Source: Bacteroidota bacterium
Lineage (GTDB): Bacteria; Bacteroidota; Bacteroidia; Chitinophagales; LD1
NCBI GenBank assembly: GCA_947475165.1
Contig: CANJLD010000003.1
Coordinates: 62,001-126,000, forward strand
Direction of reading: 5' to 3'
Length of the DNA: 64,000 bases
The notes under the pieces are model-generated. The model saw only the letters and a list, made by a program, of their open reading frames with translations. It had not been told where the DNA came from and did no database searches. Position numbers and translations under genes: made by a program. Within the stretch, counting starts at the first letter, position 1; every line of letters begins with the position of its first letter. This document shows positions 25,697 to 35,448 of the stretch, in pieces.

Positions 25697-27589
25697 TTAT
25701 CTGCTTACGGTAAACTTTCCGAGCATTCTCTTTTCACGCTTATCGGAAATGATTGTTGCCAGATAAATGCCGTTAGGTAAATCGCTCACATCGAGCGAAA
25801 CCATTTTGCCTGCTCCTTTTTTTGAAACCGATTTTTGTTTTTCGCCCAGCGTGTTCAGAATTTCGATAGAAGAATAATTGCGCGTTATTTCATCGCTGTT
25901 GTTTTGCATGTCAATGGTCAAAATATTGTTGGCTGGATTGGGGTATAAGTGAACATTGGAGAGTGGGATTTCGGAGATACCTTCGCAGAGATAGTTGTAA
26001 GTATTACAAAGTGTATCCGCTCCAAATCGATTGGATACGTATAAACAAACTTCTCCGTAAAATCCCCACATATTAAAATTCAGATAATAGCCTGTATCTC
26101 CGTAAAGTGTCATGGGTGATGCGAACGAAGGAGAGAAAATCCAGACAACAGTTCCTGTATCACCTGTAGAAGTATTAATAGTAGTAAAACTATTACAGCT
26201 AAAATTACCGAATGCTACTTCAAAATCTGCAACAGGTGGCAGACCTAAAGCACTTATAATTAAACTTGCCGTATCGCACAAAGCAGGCGAACCGTTATCG
26301 CATACTATATACCAGCAAGTATCGTTCCCAACAAAAAAAGAATCAGGCGAGAAAATAATGTTGGTGCAGTTAGCAGTATCAAGCGAAAAGAAGTTTGAGC
26401 CGTTGATAGAAGTTACACATAGTGTATCACCAATTGCATCTACATCGTTTGCTACAACATTTACAGTTATCGGATTGGGTTGAATGGTGCTTGCTGTATC
26501 ATCATGCGCTACCGGTGCAAGGTTTCCGCCACCTGCCACATTAGTAATTACTAAAGAACCTGTTTTGCAAAACGATGGAGTGTCTACTGAGCAAACAACA
26601 TAGTTAATGGTGTCATTGCCCACGCTGTTTGCAGTATAGTTAATGCAATTGCCACTTGTAACTGCATTACCAAGTTGAGGAGAAGAAAAACTTTGCAGCA
26701 CAAGCGGGACATTGCCGTCTATCAAATCGTTCTGCAAAACACAAATTGTTTTTTGATAAGAAACAGTTACTGTATCAAAATCGCTAACAGGTTTTGGTCG
26801 GGGAAACCCATAAAATTTAACCGAATAAGGACTTCCTGTATTGGGCACAGCAAGAGTATCGCTAAGTGTATTGTAAGAAATATCAGCCGGATTAAGTAAA
26901 CCGCTGACCACTTTTACAGGAGTATTTACAAAAGCTGAATCGAAAAAATAGATACCATCTGTTCCCCAATCTGCTGCGTAAAAATTTCCTTCTCCATCAA
27001 TACTGATTCCGTCAAAATTACTTAACGAAGTAGTTTTTAAAACTATAGTAACGGAATCGGTTAAGGCAACACCCAAGATGCTCGCATTGGAGCCCCAAGT
27101 GGCAACGGCTAACCTGTTATGAAACGGGTCAAACACAATTCCGTTAGGTGTTTTTGCCATTGCTGTTCCTACAAAATAATTGAATTGCTGCGAGGCAATA
27201 TTGTAGCGCACAATTTTTTTGGCTGTAAAATCAGTTACAAAAATATTTCCCGCAAAGTCGGTGCAGATACCGTTTAAAAAAGTTCCGCCAAGGTTTACAT
27301 CGAACGCCAATGCACCGGTAGTAAGATTATAGCCGCGCAAGTGCGTGCTGTTGCAGCATACATAAACGGTATCGCCAACAATGGCAATTCCATAAGGGCC
27401 TGGAACGCTGGAAACAAAAAGTGTTGGCGCGCTGCCCGGAATTACCTGCTGTAAATTGTTTGCCGAAGTATTGGCAACAATATACCGCTGATGGTTAGCA
27501 TCATACTCCACGCTTTCGGGGCTGTTATATGTTTGCGCATTTAAAACAAGTATGGTAAAGAGCAACAGTGAGGTAAAAAGTGATTTCAT
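25697..27589 (-). CDS. Secreted NHL-like propeller protein with T9SS type A sorting domain
   Basis: 630 aa. After a signal peptide (MKSLFTSLLLFTILVLNAQ), residues 25-265 form an NHL/SMP-30-like propeller with blades such as NGICTDFAGNIFVTDFTAKKIVRY and DGISIDGEGNFYAADWG (abbreviated). Next come two cadherin/Ig-like modules (NVVANDVDAIGDTLCV). The C-terminus is a type A T9SS sorting domain (LYPNPANNILTID ... LPNGIYLATII ... KFTVSR). It is probably secreted or surface-anchored with a scaffolding or binding role; no catalytic residues are recognisable. It stands upstream of the alpha operon on the same strand, with about 280 bp of non-coding DNA between. Confidence 0.88.
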   Translation of the reverse strand: MKSLFTSLLLFTILVLNAQTYNSPESVEYDANHQRYIVANTSANNLQQVIPGSAPTLFVSSVPGPYGIAIVGDTVYVCCNSTHLRGYNLTTGALAFDVNLGGTFLNGICTDFAGNIFVTDFTAKKIVRYNIASQQFNYFVGTAMAKTPNGIVFDPFHNRLAVATWGSNASILGVALTDSVTIVLKTTSLSNFDGISIDGEGNFYAADWGTDGIYFFDSAFVNTPVKVVSGLLNPADISYNTLSDTLAVPNTGSPYSVKFYGFPRPKPVSDFDTVTVSYQKTICVLQNDLIDGNVPLVLQSFSSPQLGNAVTSGNCINYTANSVGNDTINYVVCSVDTPSFCKTGSLVITNVAGGGNLAPVAHDDTASTIQPNPITVNVVANDVDAIGDTLCVTSINGSNFFSLDTANCTNIIFSPDSFFVGNDTCWYIVCDNGSPALCDTASLIISALGLPPVADFEVAFGNFSCNSFTTINTSTGDTGTVVWIFSPSFASPMTLYGDTGYYLNFNMWGFYGEVCLYVSNRFGADTLCNTYNYLCEGISEIPLSNVHLYPNPANNILTIDMQNNSDEITRNYSSIEILNTLGEKQKSVSKKGAGKMVSLDVSDLPNGIYLATIISDKREKRMLGKFTVSR

Positions 27590-27621
27590 AGAAATGATTA
27601 AAATTTAAAAGTAAAGTATTT

Positions 27622-27648
27622 AAGTCCCCTTTAGGAGATTTAGGGGTT
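27622..27648. repeat. Dispersed element, AAGTCCCCTTTAGGGG family
   Basis: A 27-bp element differing by one base (GGAG for GGGG) from the copy inside the coding sequence at 55017-55043. Confidence 0.8.
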
Positions 27649-27845
27649 TAGCAGTTGTTGGCGTTATCATCAGCAACCAAATCTAAACTTTCCATAAACA
27701 AAATGCCGTCACAGTTTAATCGAAACGGCTTTTAACTAAATAAAGGACAATTGCCCGAAAGGTAAGTGATTCCATTCGGTGTATCAACCCTCCCTTATCG
27801 TTTGTTTTTGAAGTGTTTTGTGCATATACCTTGAACTCATAATGT

Positions 27846-27919
27846 TTCGTCCCATGATCGCGATCATTTGCCGTGAACTTACAAGTATTCGCCCCGTGTT
27901 CGCGATCATTTAGCGGGAA
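27846..27919. repeat. Two 32-bp direct repeats at 42-bp period, with GATCGCGATC-type core
   Basis: TTCGTCCCATGATCGCGATC... (27846-27877) and TTCGCCCCGTGTTCGCGATC... (27888-27919), about 80% identical and ending 4 bp before the priA stop. Copy 1 has a perfect 14-bp palindrome ATGATCGCGATCAT (27854-27867); copy 2 has lost it by two substitutions. Confidence 0.75.
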
Positions 27920-27923
27920 GGGG

Positions 27924-30374
27924 TTAAGGGTCAACATCTACACTCACAGTTACGCTTCTCAACTCAGGTAGCGTCTTCATTTTATCAAGCACCGTTTGCA
28001 ACGCATGTTTAGCCTGCAACAACTGTTTCGAACCCAGACTGCTCTTAAGCAGAATCTCGCGGATGTAGTAATTGTTGATTTTAGAAACGAAGGGAATAGC
28101 CGGTCCAAGAATTTTTGCCGTATTTGTTTTACGCAACTCGTTGGCGAGAAACAGAGCTGCCTGCTCAATGGTTTGCACCTTGGTATGTTTTAGCGTCACT
28201 TCAATTACCCGTGCAAATGGCGGATACTGAAACTGTCTGCGCGACAGAATTTCGGTTTCATACATCCGTTTAAAATCGCTGTTCATTACATTATATATCA
28301 CCGGATGCGCAGGGTCACTGGTTTGCAACACTACACTTCCTTTTTTGTTTTTGCGTCCTGCTCTTCCCGCCACCTGCATCATTAATTGAAATGCGCGTTC
28401 GTGAGAGCGGAAGCCCGGATGATGAATGAGTTGGTCGGCATTGATAATGCCTACTAAACTCACATGGTCAAAGTCTAAACCTTTTGTAACCATTTGTGTT
28501 CCTACAAGAATATCTACCTCTCGGTTTTCAAACTCGGCAATCACCTTAGCGTGACCGTGTTTTGTTTTCATGGCATCATAATCTAACCGGCTTACTTTTG
28601 CCGAGGGAAATAGCTCTGCAATTTCATCTTCAATCTTTTCGGTGCCCATGCCTACAATATCCAAATCAATAGCCCCGCAGCTTTTGCATTTGTCAACCAC
28701 CTTTTCGTAGTAGCCGCAGTAGTGGCACTTTAACTGATGCGAAAACTTATGGTAGGTTAAACTCACATCGCAGTTCTTGCATTTGTAAACATAGTTGCAG
28801 GTTTTACAAACCTGATAATTGGCAAAGCCCCTGCGGTTCAAAAACAAAATCACCTGCTCTTTATTATTCAGTGCCTGACTTATGTAATCTACCAAGGTTT
28901 GCGTAAAACTGCCGCGCATCCGTTTCCACTTCGTATCATCCTTTATATTGGCTATGACAAACTCGGGCATTTCCATTCCGCCATAGCGTGTGTTGAGTTT
29001 TACCAAACCAAACTTTCCGCGTTCGGTATTATAGAAAGTTTCTACCGATGGAGTGGCAGTTCCTAAAATTACTTTCGCATTAAAAAGGGTAGCAAGCAAA
29101 ATCGAAGCATCGCGCCCGTTGTATCGTGGTGCTGGGTCGGCTTGCTTCATACTGTTGTCGTGCTCTTCATCTACAATTACCAATCCTAAATTTTTAAAAG
29201 GAAGAAACAAACCGCTGCGCGCACCAATCAGAATTTTGTATTCGCCATGCAGCACCTTGTTCCAAATTTCTACGCGCTCGTTCTGGTTGAACTTGCTGTG
29301 ATAAATACCAACTGATGTTCCGAATATTTTACGCAACCGGTTAATGATTTGCGCAGTAAGCGCAATTTCAGGAAGAAGGTACAACACCTGTTTGCCTTCG
29401 GCAATTACCGCTTTTATTTTTTCGATGTAGATATTGGTCTTACCCGAACCGGTCACCCCGTGCAGTAAAACCACATTCTTAGTTTCAAAATGCTGATTGA
29501 TTTCCGTCAAAGCAGTTTTCTGCTCCACGCTCAACTCCGGTGAATCCACATCACCTGTTTGCAAATTGCCGAGGCGCGAAACTTCCATTTTAAATTCGAT
29601 AAAAACATTTCGCTTAACCAAAGCTGCAAGCACAGCAGCAGAACTTTTAGATAAATCAAGCAGTTCGTTCTTGCGAATGAATTTTGATTTCTTCCCTAAC
29701 TGCGAAAAAGCGAGAAGCAGTTCCACTTGTTTTGGCGCACGACCTAATTCCGTGTAAATTTTTTCTAACTCATCTTCCTCTTCATACTTATCGTTCAGCT
29801 TAATGTAAGTTTCTGTTCGGGGTTTAAACTTCTCCACTACTTCTTCCGATGAAACTGCAATGCTCAGATTGAAAAGCGTTTTAAGCGCGCGATAAACATT
29901 TTTCTTCTTCAACAAATCCTGCACCTGTGGAATTTTTATTTCCTGCTGTGCGCGCAAAGCCTGCACAATCAAAAATTCTTCTTCGCTCAACGCTTCAAAA
30001 TCGCCATCGTAACTTTCGTTATAGCGTATTTTTGTCTCACTCGAAAGTTTTAATCCCGAAGGAAGGGCAGCGTTCATCACTTCGCCTTCGGTGCACATAT
30101 AATATTCGCTCATCCACTTCCAGAACTTCAATTGCGTTTCAGTCACAATCGCTTCTTCTTCGGCAAGTGTTTCAATCAGCTTTGCATCTACCACCGGTTT
30201 GTTGTGATGAATGCTTTTAATTATGGCGGAGTAAAAACGGTTTTTGCCAAACTGTACAATCACCCGCTGACCAATTTTTACAAAGGGCACCAAATCTATG
30301 GGCACCGCATAGGTGTAAGCCTGCGGCAAAGCCAGCGGAAGAATAACATCTACATAAGTAATTTGCGAACTCAC
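27924..30374 (-). CDS. priA: Primosomal protein N' (replication restart helicase PriA)
   Basis: 816 aa. PriA recognises stalled forks and D-loops, unwinds DNA 3'-5' and reloads DnaB. The N-terminal 3'BD/winged-helix region (about 1-200) precedes the helicase core with Walker A GVTGSGKTNIY (about residue 309) and Walker B VIVDEEHD (DEEH). A zinc-binding insert has the eight cysteines CKTCNYVYKCKNCD...CHYCGYY...CKSCG. Motifs V and VI (GTQMVTKGLDFDHV and QVAGRAGRKNKKG) are intact. It is divergent from the CotH gene (47 bp). All catalytic motifs are present, so it is functional by sequence. Confidence 0.97.
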   Translation of the reverse strand: MSSQITYVDVILPLALPQAYTYAVPIDLVPFVKIGQRVIVQFGKNRFYSAIIKSIHHNKPVVDAKLIETLAEEEAIVTETQLKFWKWMSEYYMCTEGEVMNAALPSGLKLSSETKIRYNESYDGDFEALSEEEFLIVQALRAQQEIKIPQVQDLLKKKNVYRALKTLFNLSIAVSSEEVVEKFKPRTETYIKLNDKYEEEDELEKIYTELGRAPKQVELLLAFSQLGKKSKFIRKNELLDLSKSSAAVLAALVKRNVFIEFKMEVSRLGNLQTGDVDSPELSVEQKTALTEINQHFETKNVVLLHGVTGSGKTNIYIEKIKAVIAEGKQVLYLLPEIALTAQIINRLRKIFGTSVGIYHSKFNQNERVEIWNKVLHGEYKILIGARSGLFLPFKNLGLVIVDEEHDNSMKQADPAPRYNGRDASILLATLFNAKVILGTATPSVETFYNTERGKFGLVKLNTRYGGMEMPEFVIANIKDDTKWKRMRGSFTQTLVDYISQALNNKEQVILFLNRRGFANYQVCKTCNYVYKCKNCDVSLTYHKFSHQLKCHYCGYYEKVVDKCKSCGAIDLDIVGMGTEKIEDEIAELFPSAKVSRLDYDAMKTKHGHAKVIAEFENREVDILVGTQMVTKGLDFDHVSLVGIINADQLIHHPGFRSHERAFQLMMQVAGRAGRKNKKGSVVLQTSDPAHPVIYNVMNSDFKRMYETEILSRRQFQYPPFARVIEVTLKHTKVQTIEQAALFLANELRKTNTAKILGPAIPFVSKINNYYIREILLKSSLGSKQLLQAKHALQTVLDKMKTLPELRSVTVSVDVDP

Positions 30375-30421
30375 GGAGGCAAAATAAGAGATAATACTAA
30401 ATTCGAACCCTAACTTATTGA

Positions 30422-32836
30422 ATGAAACAGTTTTTACTTTTTGCTTCTACTCTTGTAACTCTCTTTGCTCAGGCACAAACTTTTTCGCAAACTTTCAATC
30501 AAACAGTTCCCGATGATGGCTCTACAGTAAAGTATGATATTCCGGTGACCGGTTTGCAGAATTCTATTGATACAAATTTTGGGTTGGAGGGAGTTTGCAT
30601 CATCCTCAACCATACGTGGGACGATGATATGGAAGTGAAACTGCAATCGCCAGACGGAAGTATTGTTTTGCTATTTACGCACGTGGGGGGCGATGGCGAT
30701 AATTTTAATGTCACTTGTTTTAATGGTGTTTCACCTACGTCAATTTCTTTCGGTTCTGCTCCGTTCAACAACACGTATCGTGCAATGGGTGATTTGGGAA
30801 CGTTCAACAATGGACAAAACCCGAACGGCAATTGGACTTTGATTATTCACGATACGTATGCTTTTGCTGATCAGGGATTTTTGATTGGCTGGGGGCTTAC
30901 GTTTGGCAACCAACCTGTGCATCCGGCTCCGCCTTTTTCTTCTAATCTTCCCATCATAAAAATAAACGCACACGGCACTGTAATTCCCGATAACCCGAAG
31001 ATTGAAGCAGACTTCATGGTTGTTGATAATGGTACCGGTGTCCGCAATTTTGTAACGGATACCAATTATGTTTTTTCGGGAAAAATAATGGCAGAGCAAC
31101 AGGGATTTTCCGGTCCCTCATACCCGAAAAAGAATTATGATTTCTCGACCATAAATGCCGACAGCAGCAAATTAGATACTTCGCTTTTAGGAATGCCCAC
31201 CGAACACGACTGGATTTTGAAAGCAGAATACCTGGACCATAGTTTAATGGCAAACCCGCTGACGTATGAAATGAGCAGACGCATGGGCGTGTATGCACCG
31301 CGAACAAAGTATTGCGAGGTGACCGTGAATGGTGAATACGTTGGCGTGTATTCTCTTACAGAAAAAGTAAAGCGCGATGCCAACCGCGTGGACATTGCAA
31401 AATTGAATCCACAAGACACAACCGGTAGCGAGCTAACCGGAGGCTATATTATTGAAATGAATATTAATGGTAACCCACCGGCTTGGACTTCGGTTTATGC
31501 TCCAATTAATAACGCTACCTGCACCTACAACGTAGAGTATAAAGAAGTTTATCCCAAGCAGGATGAAATACAACCGCAGCAACATAACTACATCAGAAAT
31601 TATGTAGATAGTTTTGAATTGGTTTTGCAGAATGATTCGCTTGACCCGAACACTTGGAGAAATATGGCTTCGGAAAAATCGTTTATCAATTTTCAAATCA
31701 TTAATGAGTTCAGTGCGAATTACGATAGTTACGGGCGCAGCACTTATATGTATAAAGAGAAAAACGGCAAGCTGCACATAGGTCCGCCATGGGACTATGA
31801 CCGTGCTTTTGCACCTGGTTCTGAAAATGGCTGGGTTTGGGAACTTACGCATCCCTATTGGCCGTTTCCGTTTTGGTGGAGCGAACTCAACAGCGATTCG
31901 ATTTACTTAAAGAAGTTGTATTGCCGCTGGACAGACCTCCGCACCAACGTGCTGAGCGATGATTCTTTCAATGCGTTTATTGATTCTACTTCTGCATTGT
32001 TACAGGAATCTGCTGCAAGAAATTTTCAACTATGGGGAGGAGTAACTGACTACAACAATGCAGTCACTGATTTCAAAAATTTTGTCTCTGCACGTTTGGC
32101 ATGGATGGATGCAAATATTCTTCCCACCGGTGCAATTATTCCAACACTTAGTTTGAGCGATACTACTATTTGTAAGAATGAATCCATAGAAGTAAATATC
32201 GGCAATCAATATCATTATGTGTGGAGCAGTGGCGATACCACCTCTGTTATTTCAGTTGCGCAAACAAATACCTATTCGGTAAGTGCGAAGGATGATTACG
32301 GGTGCTCGGCAAGTGATGATATAATTGTTTATGTGAGCGAGCCTGATGCTTCATTTACGATTGTGCAAGATTCAGTTTATACTTTTTCTTTTTCACCGGT
32401 TGCTGTAAATGCAGTTGGCTACCAATGGCAATTTGGCGATGATTCTGTTTCAAATCTTGCCTCACCTTCTCATACTTACGATACGGCAGGCACTTATATT
32501 ATCTCACTCACTGTTACAGATTCTATCGGATGTTCAGTTGTTTCGTTCGATACCGTTACGATTGCTCCGGTAATTTCAGGAATTGAAAATGCGTTGCTGA
32601 ATGAGGTGAAGGTTTTCCCAAATCCATTTAAAGATTTGATTGAAATAGAAATTCCTGATTTTAAAGCACAGGCTACTGTTCAATTAAAAGATATTACCGG
32701 AAGGGTTATTGAAGAGAAGCGAATTGTTTCTTCCAATACAAAACTTTCTACAGAGAGATTAAGCGTAGGAATTTATTTTGTTGAGTTGTGGTTGGCGGAC
32801 AGGAAAAGCAAAATATTCAAACTGTCGAAGCAGTAA
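30422..32836 (+). CDS. Secreted CotH-family kinase with P-domain, PKD and T9SS type A sorting domain
   Basis: 804 aa. A signal peptide (residues 1-18) is followed by a proprotein-convertase P (Homo B) domain (about 20-165: GLEGVCIILNHTWDDDMEVKLQSP, abbreviated; NPNGNWTLIIHD). A CotH kinase-like domain covers about 175-555, with the lysine-bearing EYLDHSLMANPLTYEM region, VGVYSLTEKVKRDANRV and the metal-binding GPPWDYDRAF motif. A PKD domain (YQWQFGDDSVSNLASPSHTY) lies near 665-715, and the last 75 residues are the T9SS type A domain (VFPNPFKDLIEIE). CotH proteins phosphorylate secreted protein substrates in spore coats and eukaryotes; here the substrate would be extracellular and is unknown. 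Confidence 0.9.
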   Translation: MKQFLLFASTLVTLFAQAQTFSQTFNQTVPDDGSTVKYDIPVTGLQNSIDTNFGLEGVCIILNHTWDDDMEVKLQSPDGSIVLLFTHVGGDGDNFNVTCFNGVSPTSISFGSAPFNNTYRAMGDLGTFNNGQNPNGNWTLIIHDTYAFADQGFLIGWGLTFGNQPVHPAPPFSSNLPIIKINAHGTVIPDNPKIEADFMVVDNGTGVRNFVTDTNYVFSGKIMAEQQGFSGPSYPKKNYDFSTINADSSKLDTSLLGMPTEHDWILKAEYLDHSLMANPLTYEMSRRMGVYAPRTKYCEVTVNGEYVGVYSLTEKVKRDANRVDIAKLNPQDTTGSELTGGYIIEMNINGNPPAWTSVYAPINNATCTYNVEYKEVYPKQDEIQPQQHNYIRNYVDSFELVLQNDSLDPNTWRNMASEKSFINFQIINEFSANYDSYGRSTYMYKEKNGKLHIGPPWDYDRAFAPGSENGWVWELTHPYWPFPFWWSELNSDSIYLKKLYCRWTDLRTNVLSDDSFNAFIDSTSALLQESAARNFQLWGGVTDYNNAVTDFKNFVSARLAWMDANILPTGAIIPTLSLSDTTICKNESIEVNIGNQYHYVWSSGDTTSVISVAQTNTYSVSAKDDYGCSASDDIIVYVSEPDASFTIVQDSVYTFSFSPVAVNAVGYQWQFGDDSVSNLASPSHTYDTAGTYIISLTVTDSIGCSVVSFDTVTIAPVISGIENALLNEVKVFPNPFKDLIEIEIPDFKAQATVQLKDITGRVIEEKRIVSSNTKLSTERLSVGIYFVELWLADRKSKIFKLSKQ

Positions 32837-32837
32837 A

Positions 32838-34022
32838 CTACTCAATCACCGGATGGCGTCTGAATGGTTTGGTTTCATCAAATAGTTTACGGTAAGTAAT
32901 ATGACGCTTAAATAATTTCGCACCAAGCGTTTCGCAGGTTTTTATCATGCGCGAATTAAAATCGCCAATCCAAACCAGCTCAATTTCATCCCATCGGTTC
33001 TTCGGAATCACCACTTCATCGGCAGCCATTACAATCGCTGCTTCTACTCCTTTTTTCTGATGCTCCGGCACTACACCGAAAATAATTCCGAATATCTTCC
33101 GATTGGTTTTATCGAATGTTTTATACCACAAAAATTTTAGCAGTCCAACAATATTCAAATTGCCGTTTACGTGCTTAAACCAACCATTTAACTCGGGCAG
33201 CATAATAAAAATAGCAACCGGTTCATCTTTATAATAGCCAAACCAACACAAATAATCCAGCAGCACAGGCTTCATGCTGTTCATCATTTGCAGCGATTGC
33301 TCTTCACTCATTTCATGAAAATTTGGCAGAAATTTCCAGGTGCGGTTATACACCGAACGAAAATCTGCCGCGTAATTTTTTAAATTATTTTTCTCTATGT
33401 GGCGGAAAGTATAATCACCGGTTCGCCTCATGCGCTCAAAAACAGGTTGGTAACGCTCCGGTCTTTTTTCGCGCAAATCAATCCGGTAAGAATACTGCTG
33501 AAAATAATCTTTGAATCCGTAGGCCTCAAAAAGTTGCCGGTAATAAGGCGGGTTGTAATTCATTTGATAAGTAGCCGGAGTAAAACCTTCTACCAACAAT
33601 CCCCACCAGGCATTTCGTTCTCCGAAATTTATGGGACCATCCATTGCCTGCATTCCTTTTTGCTGCAGCCAGTTCTTAGCAGTATCAAAAAGAAGATTGG
33701 CTGCTTCCTGATTATTACTGCATTCAAAAAATCCGCAGCCACCGGTGGGTTGTTCTTCGTTCTTGGCAGTATCGTAATTGATAAAAGCTGCTATTCTACC
33801 AATAATGCCACTGTTGGTGTTATCACCAACAATATTGTCATCAATCAAAATCCATCGGATACACTCTCCGTGTTCGAAATGCTTGTTCTTATTCGGATTG
33901 AAAATTTTCTCTAAATCCTGTTTGAGCGGGGCAATCCAGTTAGCATCGTTGCTGTAAATAGAAAAGGGATGCTGAAGAAATTTTCCCTCGGTCGCGCGGT
34001 CTCTTACCTCAACTATCTTCAT
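32838..34022 (-). CDS. GNAT-like N-acetyltransferase-fold protein of unknown substrate
   Basis: I chose the ATG at 34022 (MKIVEVRDRATEGKF; 394 aa). The ORF-track start at 34193 adds 57 hydrophobic residues and would overlap the divergent sucB start by 37 bp. The protein has a soluble alpha/beta composition with DGPINFGERNAWWGLLVEGF and, near the C-terminus, VPEHQKKGVEAAIVMAA, a Q/R-x-x-G-x-x/A-type acetyl-CoA loop, followed by ELVWIGDFNSRMIKTCETLGAKLFKRH (abbreviated). This is typical of the conserved YghO-like/GNAT family found in Bacteroidota. No partner genes suggest the substrate. The stop lies 2 bp from the convergent CotH gene. Confidence 0.8.
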   Translation of the reverse strand: MKIVEVRDRATEGKFLQHPFSIYSNDANWIAPLKQDLEKIFNPNKNKHFEHGECIRWILIDDNIVGDNTNSGIIGRIAAFINYDTAKNEEQPTGGCGFFECSNNQEAANLLFDTAKNWLQQKGMQAMDGPINFGERNAWWGLLVEGFTPATYQMNYNPPYYRQLFEAYGFKDYFQQYSYRIDLREKRPERYQPVFERMRRTGDYTFRHIEKNNLKNYAADFRSVYNRTWKFLPNFHEMSEEQSLQMMNSMKPVLLDYLCWFGYYKDEPVAIFIMLPELNGWFKHVNGNLNIVGLLKFLWYKTFDKTNRKIFGIIFGVVPEHQKKGVEAAIVMAADEVVIPKNRWDEIELVWIGDFNSRMIKTCETLGAKLFKRHITYRKLFDETKPFRRHPVIE

Positions 34023-34077
34023 CATAGTGCGAAGTGAAATTAAGACTGCTTCTGTGTTTTCAAAATATAACAAGGCG

Positions 34078-34107
34078 TTTGGCTGAATAGCAATGGAATT
34101 ACCGTTG
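34078..34107 (+). promoter_or_regulatory. Candidate sucB promoter
   Basis: TTTG (34078-34081), 18-bp spacer, TACCGTTG (34100-34107; one mismatch to TAnnTTTG). An alternative -7, TAATATTG, lies 17 bp downstream. Confidence 0.35.
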
Positions 34108-34156
34108 TTTTTGGATAATATTGCACCCGCAATTCGAAAACATTCAATTATAAATA

Positions 34157-35389
34157 ATGACAGAAGTAAAAGTTCCCGCACTTGCCGAATCAATCACCGA
34201 AGTAACACTCAACCGTTGGTTGGTGAAGGATGGAGATTATGTAGCACTTGACCAACCGCTATGCGAATTTGAAACAGACAAAGCCTCGCAGGAATTGCCA
34301 TCGCCCGCTGCCGGAGTAATTAAGTTGATTGCAAAAGACGGAGATGATTTGAAAATTGGTGCGCTGATTTGCAACATAGATGAGTCTGCAGCAAAACCGG
34401 CAGAAGAAAAAAAGGCAGAAACGAAAGTTGAAGAGCCGAAAAAAGAAGAACCTAAAAAGGAAGAAAAGAAAGAACCTGTTGCAGATAAAGAAAAAACTTA
34501 CGCTACCGGAACTCCATCACCTGCTGCTAAAAAAATACTGGATGAAGGCGGAGTGAAGAATACGGATGTGAAAGGAACCGGTGTAAAAGGCCGAGTTACT
34601 AAAGAAGATGCCATCTATGCCGTTCGTGGAAAAGCAAATATGCCTGTGCGCGAAGCATTCAGTCGCAACGAGAGAAGAGAGAAAATGAGCCGGTTGAGAA
34701 AAACTATTTCAGAAAGACTGGTTTATTCAAAGAACTCAACCGCCATGCTTACCACTTTTAACGAAGTGGATATGACAGCCATCAACACTATTCGCGCTAA
34801 ATATGGCGACAACTTCAAGAAGAAGAATGAAGTGAGCCTCGGCATTATGAGTTTTTTCACTAAGGCAGTTTGTCTGGCCTTAGAGAAATTTCCGTCAGTA
34901 AATGCTTCGATTGAAGAAAATGAAATCGTGTATCACGACTACGCGGATGTTTCTATAGCAGTTTCTACTCCTAAAGGTTTGGTTGTGCCGGTTATCAGAA
35001 ACGCAGAATCTCTTTCGCTGGCGGGTATTGAAAAGAAAGTGAAAGAACTAGCTATTAAAGGTCGCGATGGGTTGTTGACCATGGAGGAAATGACAGGTGG
35101 AACATTTACCATTTCAAATGGCGGAGTGTTTGGTTCATTAATGAGCACACCAATTATCAATCCTCCGCAAACATCCATTTTAGGAATGCACAAAACACAG
35201 GACCGCCCAATGGCAATTGACGGACATGTGGTCATTCGTCCGATGATGTATGTGGCATTAAGCTACGACCACCGCGTAATTGACGGAAAAGAATCGGTTA
35301 GCTTTTTAGTAGCGGTAAAAGATTTTTTGGAGAACCCGCACAAAATGTTGCTGGGTGCCGACCCGGTTGATTTATTGTTAGATATTTGA
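34157..35389 (+). CDS. sucB: 2-oxoglutarate dehydrogenase E2 (dihydrolipoyl succinyltransferase)
   Basis: 410 aa. The lipoyl domain (1-77) carries the lipoylated lysine in ETDKAS (Lys42). A Lys/Glu/Pro linker follows ([12 protein letters not shown]), then a peripheral-subunit-binding domain ([15 protein letters not shown]...[10 protein letters not shown], about 118-156) and the catalytic acyltransferase domain ending in [11 protein letters not shown] (the HxxxDG active site, about residue 372). The [24 protein letters not shown] opening (abbreviated) and single lipoyl domain are typical of the SucB type. The E3 gene lpdA follows within 60 bp, but no E1 (sucA) gene is adjacent. Confidence 0.94.
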   Translation: MTEVKVPALAESITEVTLNRWLVKDGDYVALDQPLCEFETDKASQELPSPAAGVIKLIAKDGDDLKIGALICNIDESAAKPAEEKKAETKVEEPKKEEPKKEEKKEPVADKEKTYATGTPSPAAKKILDEGGVKNTDVKGTGVKGRVTKEDAIYAVRGKANMPVREAFSRNERREKMSRLRKTISERLVYSKNSTAMLTTFNEVDMTAINTIRAKYGDNFKKKNEVSLGIMSFFTKAVCLALEKFPSVNASIEENEIVYHDYADVSIAVSTPKGLVVPVIRNAESLSLAGIEKKVKELAIKGRDGLLTMEEMTGGTFTISNGGVFGSLMSTPIINPPQTSILGMHKTQDRPMAIDGHVVIRPMMYVALSYDHRVIDGKESVSFLVAVKDFLENPHKMLLGADPVDLLLDI

Positions 35390-35423
35390 AACCCCTCTAA
35401 ATCTCCCTTAAGGGGGAGACTTT
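35390..35423. repeat. Dispersed element directly after the sucB stop codon
   Basis: AACCCCTCTAAATCTCCC followed by TTAAGGGGGAGACTTT, an inverse-oriented relative of the AAGTCCCCTTTAGGGG family. The TCTCCC/GGGAGA arms form a hairpin. Confidence 0.75.
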
Positions 35424-35448
35424 AATACAGTATACAAAATCAGAAGTC

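Larger units (their letters stand above)
27590..27923. other. 334-bp intergenic region with repeat elements
   Basis: No gene is supported here. It contains the upstream region of the 630-aa T9SS gene, one AAGTCCCCTTTAGG-type dispersed element (27622-27648), a duplicated 32-bp block with a 14-bp palindrome (27846-27919) and A/T-rich filler. The ORF at 27716-27937 (73 aa) runs through the duplication and overlaps priA; I consider it spurious. Confidence 0.7.

Noticed and set aside
27716-27937. 73-aa ORF containing NDREHGAN/NDRDHGT
   Set aside because: Produced by the two 32-bp direct repeats and overlapping the priA stop; no signal or family.
34023-34193. 57-residue N-terminal extension of the GNAT-like protein
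   Set aside because: Overlaps the divergent sucB start by 37 bp; the family begins at MKIVEV.
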